Part shown: in pieces, positions 37,330 to 46,944 of the stretch
Numbering within the stretch: the first letter of the stretch is position 1
How the letters are laid out: every line of letters begins with the position of its first letter
DNA from: Megalonaias nervosa
Lineage: Eukaryota > Mollusca > Bivalvia > Unionida > Unionidae
Direction of reading: 5' to 3'
Assembly: GCA_016617855.1 (NCBI GenBank)
Contig: JAECUM010004933.1
Span: forward strand, 1-64,000
Length of the DNA: 64,000 bases
The notes under the pieces: model-generated
Seen by the model: the letters and a program-made list of their open reading frames with translations, nothing else
Told to the model about the DNA's origin: nothing
Databases searched by the model: none
Translations under genes and position numbers: made by a program

Positions 37330-37570
37330 ACACTCCGGGTTATACTGGTTTGTTGTGTGGGATTTGATGAAATGTTTCCGCACATGATAGGCTATATATG
37401 GCGGTCAGTATAGTGGGTGGAGGAAGAACCAGGGAAGTCCCCAGGAAGAATCCTCGGCCAACGGGGAAACTTCTCACATACCCACGTTGGTCGAGCGAAG
37501 ACTCGAACTCAGGAGAAAGGTGCAATGTAAGTGATCTGTAAAGGCGAGCGCCTTAGACCACTCGCCTGCC
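37330..37570 (-). mobile_element. tRNA-derived SINE, family 3 (minus)
   Basis: Read on the minus strand: a tRNA-Ser/Leu-like head ('gcgagtggtctaaggcgctc'), a B-box ('gagttcgagtct'), then the body phrases 'gtgggtatgtgagaag' and 'ggttcttcctccaccc'. The same family occurs on the plus strand at 62186-62450. Confidence 0.75.
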
Positions 37571-38298
37571 CCCGTCCCCACTTCGTGTTAGAGAAAATTT
37601 TAACATGTTTTGTTTCAAACGTATTTCTTTTGAAGTCATAGGTATAGTATTGGTCAGGTAAACTGATATGTCTGACATGCCTTTTTCACATGTTTGTCAA
37701 TTATGTCGAACATTTTCACATCTTATAGTAGAACTTACTATACACTCCGTATTATTTATTTCAGTTTTCATCAAAATGGATAGTAGTAACGGAATATAGG
37801 TAAGCATTCAGTGGTGTACCTAGGATATTTGGGCCCCTATGCAAAGCTTAACGATGGACCCCTGCTTAATCTGTAGTATAACAAAATAATTCGTTGGCCA
37901 CTATGCTTTGCATACTCTTGCTATATGGTAGCTACGCCCCTAAAATGTTTAATGTAAAGAGGGAAACTCTTTACTTTGAATACGAAAAACAACAGAATGT
38001 TAAAAGCAATTTGTCCAGGTAAGCCTATTTTTCTTTGCCTTGGAATTAACATTTTTTTTTTCTCACTCTCTCTTCGCCTCAACTGACTCATTCGACGGCG
38101 CACAGTACATCAACTTCTATTGAATTAAATTTTGTTGTGAACATTTGCATACATACTTTAGCAACACTGCTGAGTGACTACTGAAATTCATTGCAAAATG
38201 GGCTAAAAAAAATTAGAAAAATTGCAGCTAGAGGTATTATGGGACAGAAATATCAAGGTGTCATAGTGTGGTCAGCGAGCACTCGAGTGTTACTGAGA

Positions 38299-38672
38299 TA
38301 ATTTTGTAACAACTGTCACTTGATTTTAAATCTAACTGGTCAGCGGTCCACTTGGTTCACCAGCATATAGCCTTTCATTGACAATTGTCGATAAAGTCAG
38401 CTCAGGTCCTAACAGCCAATTAACAAAAAGCAAATACAAAACAGAGGAACCTCAGTCAATTGTTTATGGTACACACCCACAGATTTGAAAGTGGAGTCGC
38501 TTGGGGCGGGGGCTATCTGCTGGTGAACCCAGTGGATTGTTGACCAGTTAGATTTAGAATCAAGTGACAGTTGTTATAAGTAACAAAAATCAAATATTAA
38601 ACAGAGGAACCTCAGTCAATTGTTTACGGTACACACCCACAGATTTGAAAGTGGAGTCTCTTGGGGCGGGGG
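38299..38672. repeat. inverted repeat plus direct repeat next to the Polinton
   Basis: About 70 bp at 38299-38368 ('caactgtcacttgattttaa', 'ggttcaccagca') recurs inverted at 38515-38580. About 85 bp at 38427-38512 ('acagaggaacctcagtcaat') is directly repeated at 38590-38672. This looks like a small foldback element and a partial duplicate of it, at the left boundary of the virus-like element. Confidence 0.65.
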
Positions 38673-38759
38673 GTGGGGTGGTAGACTTTTCAATAACCTT
38701 TTTTGACAATCTGCATCAGTGATCGGCAGCAAATTGTCATAAAAACATCAACACACTTT

Positions 38760-39222
38760 ATTACCTGTCATTGTATCGCCAGTTTAATTAAGCTTGTTAT
38801 CCTCAACAGATTATAGTTGCGCATAACTTAAGCTTGTGTATTATCAACATTTGCTAGTGGAGATACAGTTTCCAACTCAATAATCTTTTACTCGACATAT
38901 TAATATTGCCTGTGACCGTTCCACCAGTTTTATCAAGCTTGTTATCATCAACATATTTCAACTGTAAATAACTTACCGCTTGTGTTTGATTTAAGTTTCT
39001 TGCGGATATGCGGTTTCGAAATTTATAATTTTTTTCCCTGACATATCTAAATTACCGCTTAAAATTCCTCCTGTCAGTGATAGTTTATTATTGTCGACGG
39101 ATTTAAGTTGTGCATAGCTAACAGCTTGTGTATCAGCAACATTTATTGGCGGATAATTTGTTTCTAAACCTAGTACTCGTTGATTTGACATAAATAAGTT
39201 TCCTGTCATTGTATCGCCTTTT
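38760..39222 (-). pseudogene. fibre/spike-like repeat protein of the Polinton
   Basis: The minus strand encodes about three tandem units of roughly 55 residues. Each runs from T-G-G-x-x-(T/S)-G-N-x-x-M-S, through a hydrophobic I/L-x-x-L/F-E-T and D-T-Q-A-V-S-Y, to Q-L-K-x-V-D-x-N-K-L. This pattern closely resembles the stalk repeats of trimeric phage and virus fibres ('TGNLDM...ITNL...YVD.KL'). The first unit and a half is open (39209-38991); TAA plus a frameshift at about 38991, and a further stop, break the rest. It is divergent from the ATPase gene with about 140 bp between them. A host-attachment role is inference from the repeat type. A T22 run (39219-39240) abuts the N-terminal side. 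Confidence 0.6.
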
Positions 39223-39240
39223 TTTTTTTTTTTTTTTTTT
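39219..39240. repeat. T22 homopolymer
   Basis: Run of 22 T between the fibre-like gene and the ATPase gene. It interrupts what may be the start of the fibre-like frame on the minus strand. Confidence 0.9.
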
Positions 39241-39366
39241 GGACTAATGATGATGTATCAGTTATTATTGGTTCGTCAGCGGAAACAGATCCTGTATGTG
39301 CCGTTCCAATCTTTGTGTAATAGGCAATATTATGCAAATTATATAATATAAAATTGTATAACAATA

Positions 39367-39981
39367 ATGGCGAAGTCAACGATATTAAATTTTGACACCG
39401 AACGATTGATCAAACATAAACATAATAACGAACTTCCAGATTGTCATTATCTTATTGTTGGTCGTACAGGCTCTGGTAAAACAAATTTATTATTAAATCT
39501 TTTGCTCAACGATAACTTTAACTACGATAAAGTGTATATTTACACAGTTAACCCACAACAGGATAAATACGAATTATTGAGCAAGTGCAATGATAAAATT
39601 CGTGATGAGCTTAACGCTGGCGATGATATATTTTTAATAAAACAACCAGAAGAATTAATTCCAGTTGATGAACTTGATTCGTCCGAGCATAAAATAATTG
39701 TAGTTGACGATATTCTGCTAAACAACGAGGAGATGAATAAGATTAAGTCGTATTTTTCATTATCGCGTAACAAAAAATGTAATTCACTTCATCTCGCGAA
39801 AGGATTTTACAACGTCGACAGATTTATTCGGCGAAATACGGGATGTTTTATATTATTTCCTGGACTAGATAATGTTGATGTGAGAAATATTGCAAACGAG
39901 CAATGCGGTGATGTAACAAAAGATAAATTTATTGAACTATATCATCAAGCAACCAAAGTCAAATACAATTTGATAAACTAG
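39367..39981 (+). CDS. Polinton packaging ATPase (FtsK/HerA, A32-like)
   Basis: An intact 204-residue frame starting at ATG 39367. The Walker A motif GRTGSGKT lies at about residues 32-39 and a Walker B-like KIIVVDD at about 109-115. A later FIRRNTGCF segment is also typical of Polinton/poxvirus A32-type DNA-packaging ATPases, which pump the genome into the capsid. The usual length is 200-250 residues, so it is complete. In the stretch before FIRRN, where relatives usually have a polar sensor triplet like TQS, this copy has AKG, so function is uncertain. It is the only long uninterrupted gene of the element. The AT-rich leader (39330-39366) would hold its promoter. Confidence 0.85.
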   Translation: MAKSTILNFDTERLIKHKHNNELPDCHYLIVGRTGSGKTNLLLNLLLNDNFNYDKVYIYTVNPQQDKYELLSKCNDKIRDELNAGDDIFLIKQPEELIPVDELDSSEHKIIVVDDILLNNEEMNKIKSYFSLSRNKKCNSLHLAKGFYNVDRFIRRNTGCFILFPGLDNVDVRNIANEQCGDVTKDKFIELYHQATKVKYNLIN

Positions 39982-40063
39982 CGCGTGATCCAGCTAAGAT
40001 GTTTCGTTGTTGTATCGACACATTTCTATAGACGAATTTTATACAGCGTAAAAAAAATAAACA

Positions 40064-40522
40064 ATGGACAAACATCAGCAAAAAATTGAATTACTATCTA
40101 ATGATTTTGTAGAAGCTGAGAAAACGCTTAAAGAAGTTAAAACAGAGGAAGAAATGCTGCCCAAGTTAGACATAATGAGAGACGGAGTTATTGCTGAGGT
40201 TTTATATACGACAGCAGATAAGTATAGAACCAGAGAAAACGATTATGGTAAAAGTTGGATATTTAAAAGACAATTTGATAAATATGAAAACGAAAGAGAT
40301 TAAAGATTACCAGAGAAAAGAGAAACCACTGGATCTGGCGTTAAAATTTTTTACTTCAAATGCAGAATTGGTTGACAGACTTTATTATTAATAACATCAA
40401 AAGAAGCTGGTAATGAAAGTACGGAAATCGACAACGAAATTGTAGATATATTAGATAATCTTAGATCGAGCAGATTACTGACATCAGACGAGTACGAAAT
40501 TTTACATAGCGATCTTATCTAA
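40064..40522 (+). pseudogene. small charged Polinton protein, frameshifted
   Basis: Starts at ATG 40064 and is rich in Lys, Glu and Asp with probable helices (EAEKTLKEVKTEEEM). The frame stops at 40301-40304, continues in the +1 frame to about 40390, then returns to the original frame through NEIVDILDNLRSSRLLTSDEY to TAA at 40520-40522. A pair of compensating indels fits. About 150 residues in all. It lies between the ATPase and penton genes, where Polintons often have a short helical protein. I do not recognise a family. Confidence 0.5.
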
Positions 40523-40536
40523 CAACTTTGTTATAA

Positions 40537-41241
40537 ATGTCAACAATATTATTACTCGACTCGTCACAAACAACGAGTGACAGCACAAACTTTTCTGTCT
40601 ACTATAATCCGCCAATAATACTAGATTCGAATAAACAGTACGAAATCGGATTAACTTCTGCCGCAGTATGGTATTCTATGGCAAATGTAAAAACAAATGT
40701 CAACGACGACTTTACATTTAATTCTGGTGCTTGGGTTCAGTTAGAATACCACAGGGGGCGTATAACGTGACTGACCTCAACAAAACGATAAGAGAGCTGA
40801 TAACAAAATACAATGCCGAAGATAATTTTGAATTAACTTCAAACTATAATACGCTACGAGCTAGAATGGCATTAAAAAATAATTTGATAATCGATTTTTC
40901 ACCAGCGACTAGTATCGCATCATTATTAGGTTTTAAAAACCAACAATACGGCAGTGTTGCAGAACAAAGTGTATTGTATGACGGAGATCTGCCTGCTAAC
41001 ATAACACAAGTGAACACAATATTTATCAATTGCTCTATCGCATCAAGGTCTTACTTAACCAAGGGAAAGAATCTATAGTTTTTCACCAGATGTCCCACCT
41101 GGGTCATTAATGCAAATTATTCCTCGACAAATTACAAACTATCCGATTACTCCTGAAAATCAAGTAACCAGCATAACGATGATACTAACAGATCAATCAG
41201 GACGACGAATAGATCTTAACAATGAAATTGTCACGTATTAA
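40537..41241 (+). pseudogene. Polinton minor capsid (penton) protein
   Basis: Starts at ATG 40537. It ends with the segment SFSPDVPPGSL..., PITPENQVTSITMILTDQSG and a final R-I-D-L-N-N-E, the characteristic C-terminal end of the Polinton minor capsid protein, a single jelly-roll penton homologue. The family forms the fivefold vertices. There are two frameshifts, at about 40745-40760 and about 41070, so three frames are needed to cover it. It sits just upstream of the major capsid gene, as is usual. Confidence 0.75.
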
Positions 41242-41271
41242 TTACTCCTACGCGCGATCACAAGTTTGTAG

Positions 41272-41585
41272 AAGAAAAATTGTGGTGGATTTTTTGGAAA
41301 TATATTTACAAAAATAGTTGAAAATATCCCAGGAATTGTGCGTAAAGTAGCACCAATTGCACTTGACGCAGGTAAAGCTATTGCTAGCACCACAGTAGGA
41401 CAAAAGATCGTTGATAAAATTAAAGGCAGCCCGCCTTCAAACGAGCAATATCAGATATTGCACCAACAGTGGAAACAGAACGAGCTATGATAGCTACAAC
41501 AAAAAAATTACTGTCACCGCGTGGTGAAGAGGTAATACGCAAACTTGTAAAGAAAACAAGACAAATAACGCCTGCTGATTTTTAG
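41272..41585 (+). pseudogene. small pVI-like/hydrophobic-amphipathic Polinton protein
   Basis: A Gly/Phe-rich start (GGFFGNIFTKIVENI) runs into an amphipathic Val/Ala/Ile-rich helix and then a basic region, ending at TAG 41583-41585 (QITPADF). One frameshift at about 41440. No in-frame ATG remains, because a TAG stands just before the frame. Similar small proteins precede the major capsid gene in Polintons and may correspond to the membrane-active pVI of adenoviruses. That functional link is inference. Confidence 0.45.
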
Positions 41586-41626
41586 GTGTTGCCACATAAT
41601 TTTGTGTGGCGATTGTAAAATAAATA

Positions 41627-43005
41627 ATGTCAGTTAAAAATTATCTCGATCTTGCCGAAGAATATGATACCAACGACACAGTGACAGAATTCGAGTACGT
41701 TGAATATCTCGACGAAAACTCAAACGAACCAAATAAAGCTGGCGACAGAACTTTTAAAACAAGAGACAAGGACGTGTTTCTATTGCTGCACAAGGCAGTG
41801 TTAGAAGTGCGTGGTCAATTACTAACTGCGATAGGCGGTGATATTGCAACTGGTGCAGAAATTACACTTGTCAATAACGGTTGGAGTTTTTTTTTTAAAA
41901 GCGCACGGTACCAACTGGCCAATCAAACCGTGGAAGATATTTCAATGCACTTACCTATAGCGAATACGATACTAAATATCGCCTCATTCAGCGATGATTA
42001 TTCGAGATCAGTGGCCACAAATATGATGTGGTTTAAGGATACCTCATTTGGGACAGCTGTTTCAAGCGAATTTCATACTGGTGCTGGCGCTCCTGCTGCA
42101 GATAATAATAATCTAATCGCTAATCGCAATAAGATTAGCTACCACAAGATTACGACGACAGGAATATAACGAGGGATATGCCAAACAAAAAGCATTTACC
42201 GCAGAATCTCGCCAAATAACAATGATGCTTCCGTTAAGTCCAATATTTGGATTTTGCCGCGAGTATAACAAAGTTTTTCGGCGAGTAAAACATACACTTA
42301 TTTTAGATCGAGCTGATCAAAACAATTGTATAATGCACGCAGCTGGTGCGGCTGAAGGACAGTTTGCTATTACAAGATTAGCGCTGTGGATGCAACGAGT
42401 TGTCCCATCTGTAGCTAAAACGATGGAACTCGAATCATTATTGACCGCTTACACGAAAAAAATATATTTTCAGCAAAACAAAATTTACCAAATAGCAATT
42501 CCTAACGCAACGGATTACACCTGACGTATTACAACTACGTCAAGCGAACAATTACCTCGACATTTATTCGTCGTATTTCAACGACAGGTACGTCGTAATG
42601 ATCAAGAAATGAACAACTCCCTATTCGATAACCCAGACGTCAGACGAATCTTTGTTAGAGTAAATTCTAAACAATATCCCGAATGTGCAATCGAATGCAA
42701 TTTTGCCGGGGACACCACCAGAAACATCTCTCGGCCGTATATGTACCTTATGGAGGCGATGCAAAAATATCAGGACGCGGACAGTGGATCTCTGATATCA
42801 GTAGAGGAATTTCGATCACGATCCTATCTTTTATTTTCACATATCGAAGCATTCCTAACGAGTTATTGGATTGACTGTTGATATTGAAGTCACTTGGACG
42901 CTTGGCGTACTGCCAGCCGAACAATATAACGTATATACGCTAGTTGTCAGTGATAGATTTTTGACAATTGATGCGACCAAGGGAAATATGACTGTCCAAG
43001 TTTAA
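41627..43005 (+). pseudogene. Polinton major capsid protein (double jelly-roll)
   Basis: Starts at ATG 41627 and ends at TAA 43003-43005, covering about 455 codons. Family features are the N-terminal region ending before RTFKTRDKDVFLL, the conserved GWSFFFKSARYQLANQTVEDI stretch (residues about 85-105), a central SRQITMMLPLSPIFGFC segment and a C-terminal VDIEVTWTLGV segment. The protein forms the hexons of the icosahedral shell. Lesions: a frameshift at about 42165, a TGA at 42522-42524 where Trp is expected, and a frameshift with a probable small deletion at about 42876. Expected length is roughly 500-650 residues, so some C-terminal sequence has probably been lost. Confidence 0.8.
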
Positions 43006-43033
43006 TCTAACAACATTGATGTAATTAAGGAAT

Positions 43034-43632
43034 ATGAAAACGGAATACACAACCAGAGAAATATACCTAACGCCCGGTCAAATTAAAAAATTATGAGCAG
43101 CGGTTGCCAAACGTATTTCTGTCTCTCTAATGGTATCCCCAACGACTGACAAAGCCGCCGCAATGAAAGTAATGTTGACGCAACAGCAAATCAAGAAGCT
43201 TAATCGGGGAAAACCGTTTATTCTCAAACTGTCTGTTGCACAAATAACAGCGATGGCAAAACACGGCAGATTTTTTGGACCAGCACTTTCTGTAATAGCT
43301 AGCGCAATACCAAAAATTTTAAATGTACTAGGAACTTTGGGACTAGCAGCAGCGTCTTGGACAGTATCTGGAGCAACTAAAAAGGCGGTATCAGGCGATG
43401 GAATCAAACAAATTGTATGTGACAATAAAAATAAACTGCCAGCCAAAGCGACAAAATCTATAAAAAAAAAAAAAACGGAAACAAAACTTCAGCGAGCGCC
43501 AAGAAAAACAAAACAAGGAGGAATTATTCCTTTCGCTCCACTTTTTTTTTTGCAGGGTTAGCGGGCAGTCTGATTCCAAATCTGCTAGGGATAGGACGTG
43601 GAATGACTCTACCAGGCACCAGACGCCGTTGA
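43034..43632 (+). pseudogene. pX-like hydrophobic/basic Polinton protein
   Basis: ATG at 43034. The first 20 codons (with IYLTPGQIKKL) end at TGA 43094-43096. The same frame reopens with a second copy of the motif type (MLTQQQIKKLNRGKPFILKL), then a hydrophobic Ala/Ile/Leu stretch (about 43270-43360) that may cross or enter a membrane, and a Lys/Arg-rich tail. A frameshift in the T9 run at about 43543-43550 precedes a Gly-rich end (GSLIPNLLGIGRGM). Proteins of this plan sit between capsid and protease genes in Polintons and are thought to be minor virion or DNA-binding proteins; the role here is inference. Confidence 0.6.
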
Positions 43633-44058
43633 CAACGCCTGTCACGTTAAGTAATTTTGATATAATTAAAAAATTGAATGACATTGTCGGATTTCGTGGA
43701 GTGTACTCTAAAGACGAATTAGATAATATACCAGCAGGCGGTTCGTGTATCATATACATACAAAACTTCAATGATGGATCTGGCACTCACTGGGTTGCTG
43801 TCTATGATAATAATTATTTTGATTCGTTCGGACTTCCTCCGAGTGATCTTATTAAAAAAAATATATATTTTTACAAAATTTAAAAACATAAATTATTCGT
43901 CTAATCAACCACAGCCGGTTGGAACATCTGCTTGTGGTTATTGTTGCATTGTGTTTATCCGACAGATGTCTCAATCCTCTGATTTTTTAAAGTTTATTTT
44001 ACAATTTGACAAGCAACCTTCTCACGCAAATGATGAGATTGCAGTTAATTTTATCTAA
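43629..44058 (+). pseudogene. adenain-like cysteine protease (PRO)
   Basis: It has the full catalytic signature of the Polinton/adenovirus maturation protease: His in GTHWVAVY (about residue 50), an acidic residue in YFDSFGLPP, and Cys in SACGYCCIVF. In relatives it cleaves capsid precursors. A frameshift in an A7 run at about 43855 separates the His/Asp part from the Cys part. The ATG appears lost; the frame opens around a TTG at 43629, overlapping the previous gene's end by four bases. The length (about 140 codons) is slightly short for the family. Confidence 0.8.
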
Positions 44059-44114
44059 ACTAAGGAATATGTCAACATACTGTCTCAAATATTAAACTAA
44101 AACAGAGAATAAGG

Positions 44115-44244
44115 ATGAGACAAACAAAAAGTAATAGAATAATGTTAAAAAGTGTTTGTGCAATCTGTGGTAGAAAAAAGAATGTTTTTAAAGAAATTGT
44201 CCGGAGCTGGAATGTGTGACAAGGTTATTTTAGTAGATGATTAA
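44115..44244 (+). pseudogene. small zinc-ribbon protein
   Basis: ATG 44115 opens a short basic frame with a CAICGRKK knuckle. It stops at 44217-44219. A one-base shift at about 44190 would give a different C terminus (GAGMCDKVILVDD) ending at 44242-44244. Tiny CxxC proteins are frequent in Polintons. About 42 residues. The function is unknown. Confidence 0.45.
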
Positions 44245-44269
44245 TTGACAAAGGTAAATATTTTTTGAG

Positions 44270-44481
44270 GGTCAAACCTCGAGCGGGTTAACAGGAATTT
44301 AACATTGGAAAATCAAAAACTCAATTTTTTCTGGTTTTCATCTAATGATTTTGTTGATATTTTGCCTAAAATCTCTGAAAAATTGTGGAAAAATCGCTGG
44401 AAAATTGGCCGAAAACCAGTCAAAAATCAATTTTATGATTTTTCAATGTTAAATTCCCGTTAACCCCCTTGAGGTTTGACC
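44270..44481. mobile_element. MITE inside the Polinton
   Basis: About 46 bp at 44270-44315 (starting ggtcaaacctcgagcgggtt) recurs inverted at 44436-44481 with only a few mismatches. The middle is AT-rich. It sits in the non-coding gap between the protease/zinc-ribbon genes and the integrase polyprotein, so it inserted after the Polinton did or travelled with it. Confidence 0.7.
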
Positions 44482-44666
44482 TTTAAAATCTGAGAAATCG
44501 GACTAATTTTCTTTGATTTTTTAACCGTTTTCCCTTAAAAAAAAAAAAAAAAACACAGGTGAAACTGGTCAGAAAACAAAAAAGAAAATTAACCAAAAAC
44601 AGCATTTTTCAGATGTTATAATAATATTGACAATTATTTTGTCGACGATTAAAAAAATAAAATAAA

Positions 44667-46022
44667 ATGAAATGTAATTGTGATTATGATAAAGATCTTT
44701 GAATAGAACAAGAAAAAAATGTTACGTACTGTCAATCATGCAATCGCCGTGACGTAATTGGCAGCGGCATTGACATCCACAAATTTATTGGAAAAATACC
44801 GCGACAAAAAGGAGGATGTACATTGCTGGTCATAAATACACTGGGTCGTACAATCCACTAGACAAACAGTTAGACGAAAACGATAATCCATTACCAGTAC
44901 AAGAGCCTTATAATCAAGTTGATGCAATAGCAATGCGTCATGATATCTGTTATCGTGATATAGAGCGTACTGATAACGCTCGTGCAGAGACATCAAAATC
45001 AGACTGTGACAAGGTAATGTTAGATGAACTACGTGATATGGAGCCTACAAATATGCGAGAACGATTTGACAGAAGGTTAGTTCAAGGAATGATAGGAACA
45101 AAAAATAAGTTAGGTCTTGGAAAAGAATTATATGATGATCTTGCAGCCGAATTACATAAACCTAAAAAAAATTTCCACGATGCAAGGTTGTCGCAGTTGC
45201 CGTTGATGATATTTGGGCGATAATTTAGTTGATGTGTCAAATCGTGCTCATTTTAACGATAACATAAAATATCTTTTAAACGTTGTAGATGCTTTTAGTA
45301 AATACACGTTTAGTGTACCAGTTTCGGACAAAACAGGAACGTCGATGACTGATGCGTTAAAACAAATTATCGTTAGTACGGAGAAAAATAAAACCAAATA
45401 AAATTTGGACTGATCATGGAGCGGAGTTTTTTAATAAAAAGTCTGAGCAATTTTTAGAACAAAATAACATTTTTAAAATTTTTTTACAGGAAACGAAGGA
45501 AAAAGCGTTGTCGTCGAAAGATTTAGTCGTACACTAACCGAGCTGATACATAAACATTTGACAGCTAAAAACACAAATAAATATATTGACAATCTACAGC
45601 AGATTGTTGATAAATATAATAACACGAAGCACAGATCAATAAAAATGTCACCAAATGATGCAATTAAAAATCCAATATTAGCAAATGAAAACATGTACCG
45701 CAGACATAAATTTAAAGTTGGTGATAAAGTTCGAATTTCTCTGACAAAAAAAGTATTTGAGAAAGAAAATACCCCAAATTGGATCGAAGAAATATTTGTA
45801 GTTGATAAAGTTTTAATGACAATACCTGTAACATACGCGCTGAAAGTTTTATTGGGTGAGCCTATAATTGGTAGTTTTTACGAGCAGGAACTGCAGAAAA
45901 TTGAACAAGATGTTTTCGTTATTGAAAAAGTTATCAGGAAAAAAGGTAATAAAAGCCGTGTCAAGTGGAAAGGATACAGCAATAAATTTAATAGTTGGGT
46001 TCCAACTCGGTCGATAAAATAA
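44667..46022 (+). pseudogene. zinc ribbon + PLA2-like + integrase + chromodomain polyprotein
   Basis: From ATG 44667: a CxC...CxxC zinc ribbon (44673-44750); then, after a frameshift at about 44810, a PLA2-like domain with loop YTGSYNPLD, catalytic-type RHDICYRD and a conserved CDKVMLDEL helix. The rve integrase core follows, with catalytic Asp at about 45228 (DLVDV), second Asp in WTDHGAEFF (about 45413), Glu in VVERFSRTL (about 45520) and a YNNTKHRSI segment. It ends in a chromodomain (VKWKGYSNKFNSWVP) before TAA 46020-46022. The integrase inserts the element; PLA2-like domains of small viruses help membrane escape. Lesions: TGA at 44700 and frameshifts at about 44810, 45190-45215, 45395 and 45490. 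Related PLA2-integrase proteins are known from invertebrate Mavericks. Confidence 0.75.
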
Positions 46023-46283
46023 TGTTTTTGTAGATTTCCTCGTACTTACGTTTGACAGATTTAGATTTTATTGGCTCACATAACGATATTAGATATCGTC
46101 TGCGATCGTCAGAAATCGTCATTAGGTTAAATATCTTGACAAATATAAAAATCGAATTTTATATTTTTTCGTAGGTCTGGAATTCTAATGTTTAAAAAGG
46201 GTTTTATCAGCCGCCAAAACGACTGATTTTCATCTACTGTAAAATTAAATATCAAAATTTTCTTTGTGATATGATATTTTATA

Positions 46284-46505
46284 TTATATCAACCAGTTGT
46301 CGGTTTGCTGTAAATTTTTTTTATCAACTACACCTACAATCTCGTTTTGTTCGTCGTCGTTGTTAAGTAGAATGTCATCCTCTGTACAACCAACCGAGTC
46401 GATTGCGACTGTAGCATCTCCTCCGCAATTATATCGCGGTGTAAAATTATTATCCGCGATTATATTGCTGGCGTAAATATCATCAATTCATTTTATCAAA
46501 TCCAT
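46284..46505 (-). pseudogene. small acidic ORF (minus), product unknown
   Basis: The frame from ATG at 46505 is interrupted by TGA at the sixth codon, then open to TAA at 46286-46284 (about 73 codons). It is very acidic in the second half (TEDDILLNNDDEQNEIV). The plus strand is also open over part of the segment, so one of the two is a shadow. No family recognised. Confidence 0.35.
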
Positions 46506-46820
46506 ATTATAATATATTTTTATCAAATTTATGATAATAAGATATCTAACGAGATAAAATATCATCAGAAAGTTAATATATTAAATTACCGAGAACTAGC
46601 GGAGGCAGTGCAAAAATGTTTGTCAGGATATTCTTGCTCTGTTGACGTTATTGTTATGTAAGGTGATTCTAATAAAATTCTGCTAACAGCGGCAGAGAAA
46701 AGTAAACTTAATGACAGAACAATTATTACACTAAAATTTAACAAAGATGATGTTTTAATGTTTGCTCATAATAGTCTTACCAAGACTGAGCTAGAAAATA
46801 TAATTAATCGTCATATTTGA
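46400..46820 (+). pseudogene. unknown Polinton ORF, one internal stop
   Basis: A plus-strand frame open from about 46420 to TGA 46818-46820 apart from one TAA at about 46656. The second half looks protein-like (LLTAAEKSKLNDRTIITLKF and a C-terminal LTKTELENIINRH helix). The first half is Ile/Tyr-rich and overlaps the acidic minus-strand ORF. No ATG was identified for the long form. Product unknown. Confidence 0.35.
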
Positions 46821-46944
46821 AGATGATTCTGTCAAATGTTGATCGTGATGTTGCTAATCTTGTTCTACCATCGGCTACCGATTTTATTGTAGCTGGACTT
46901 ATATTATAGTATCGAGCAGCAGCTGAGATTGAAGGAAACTTAAG

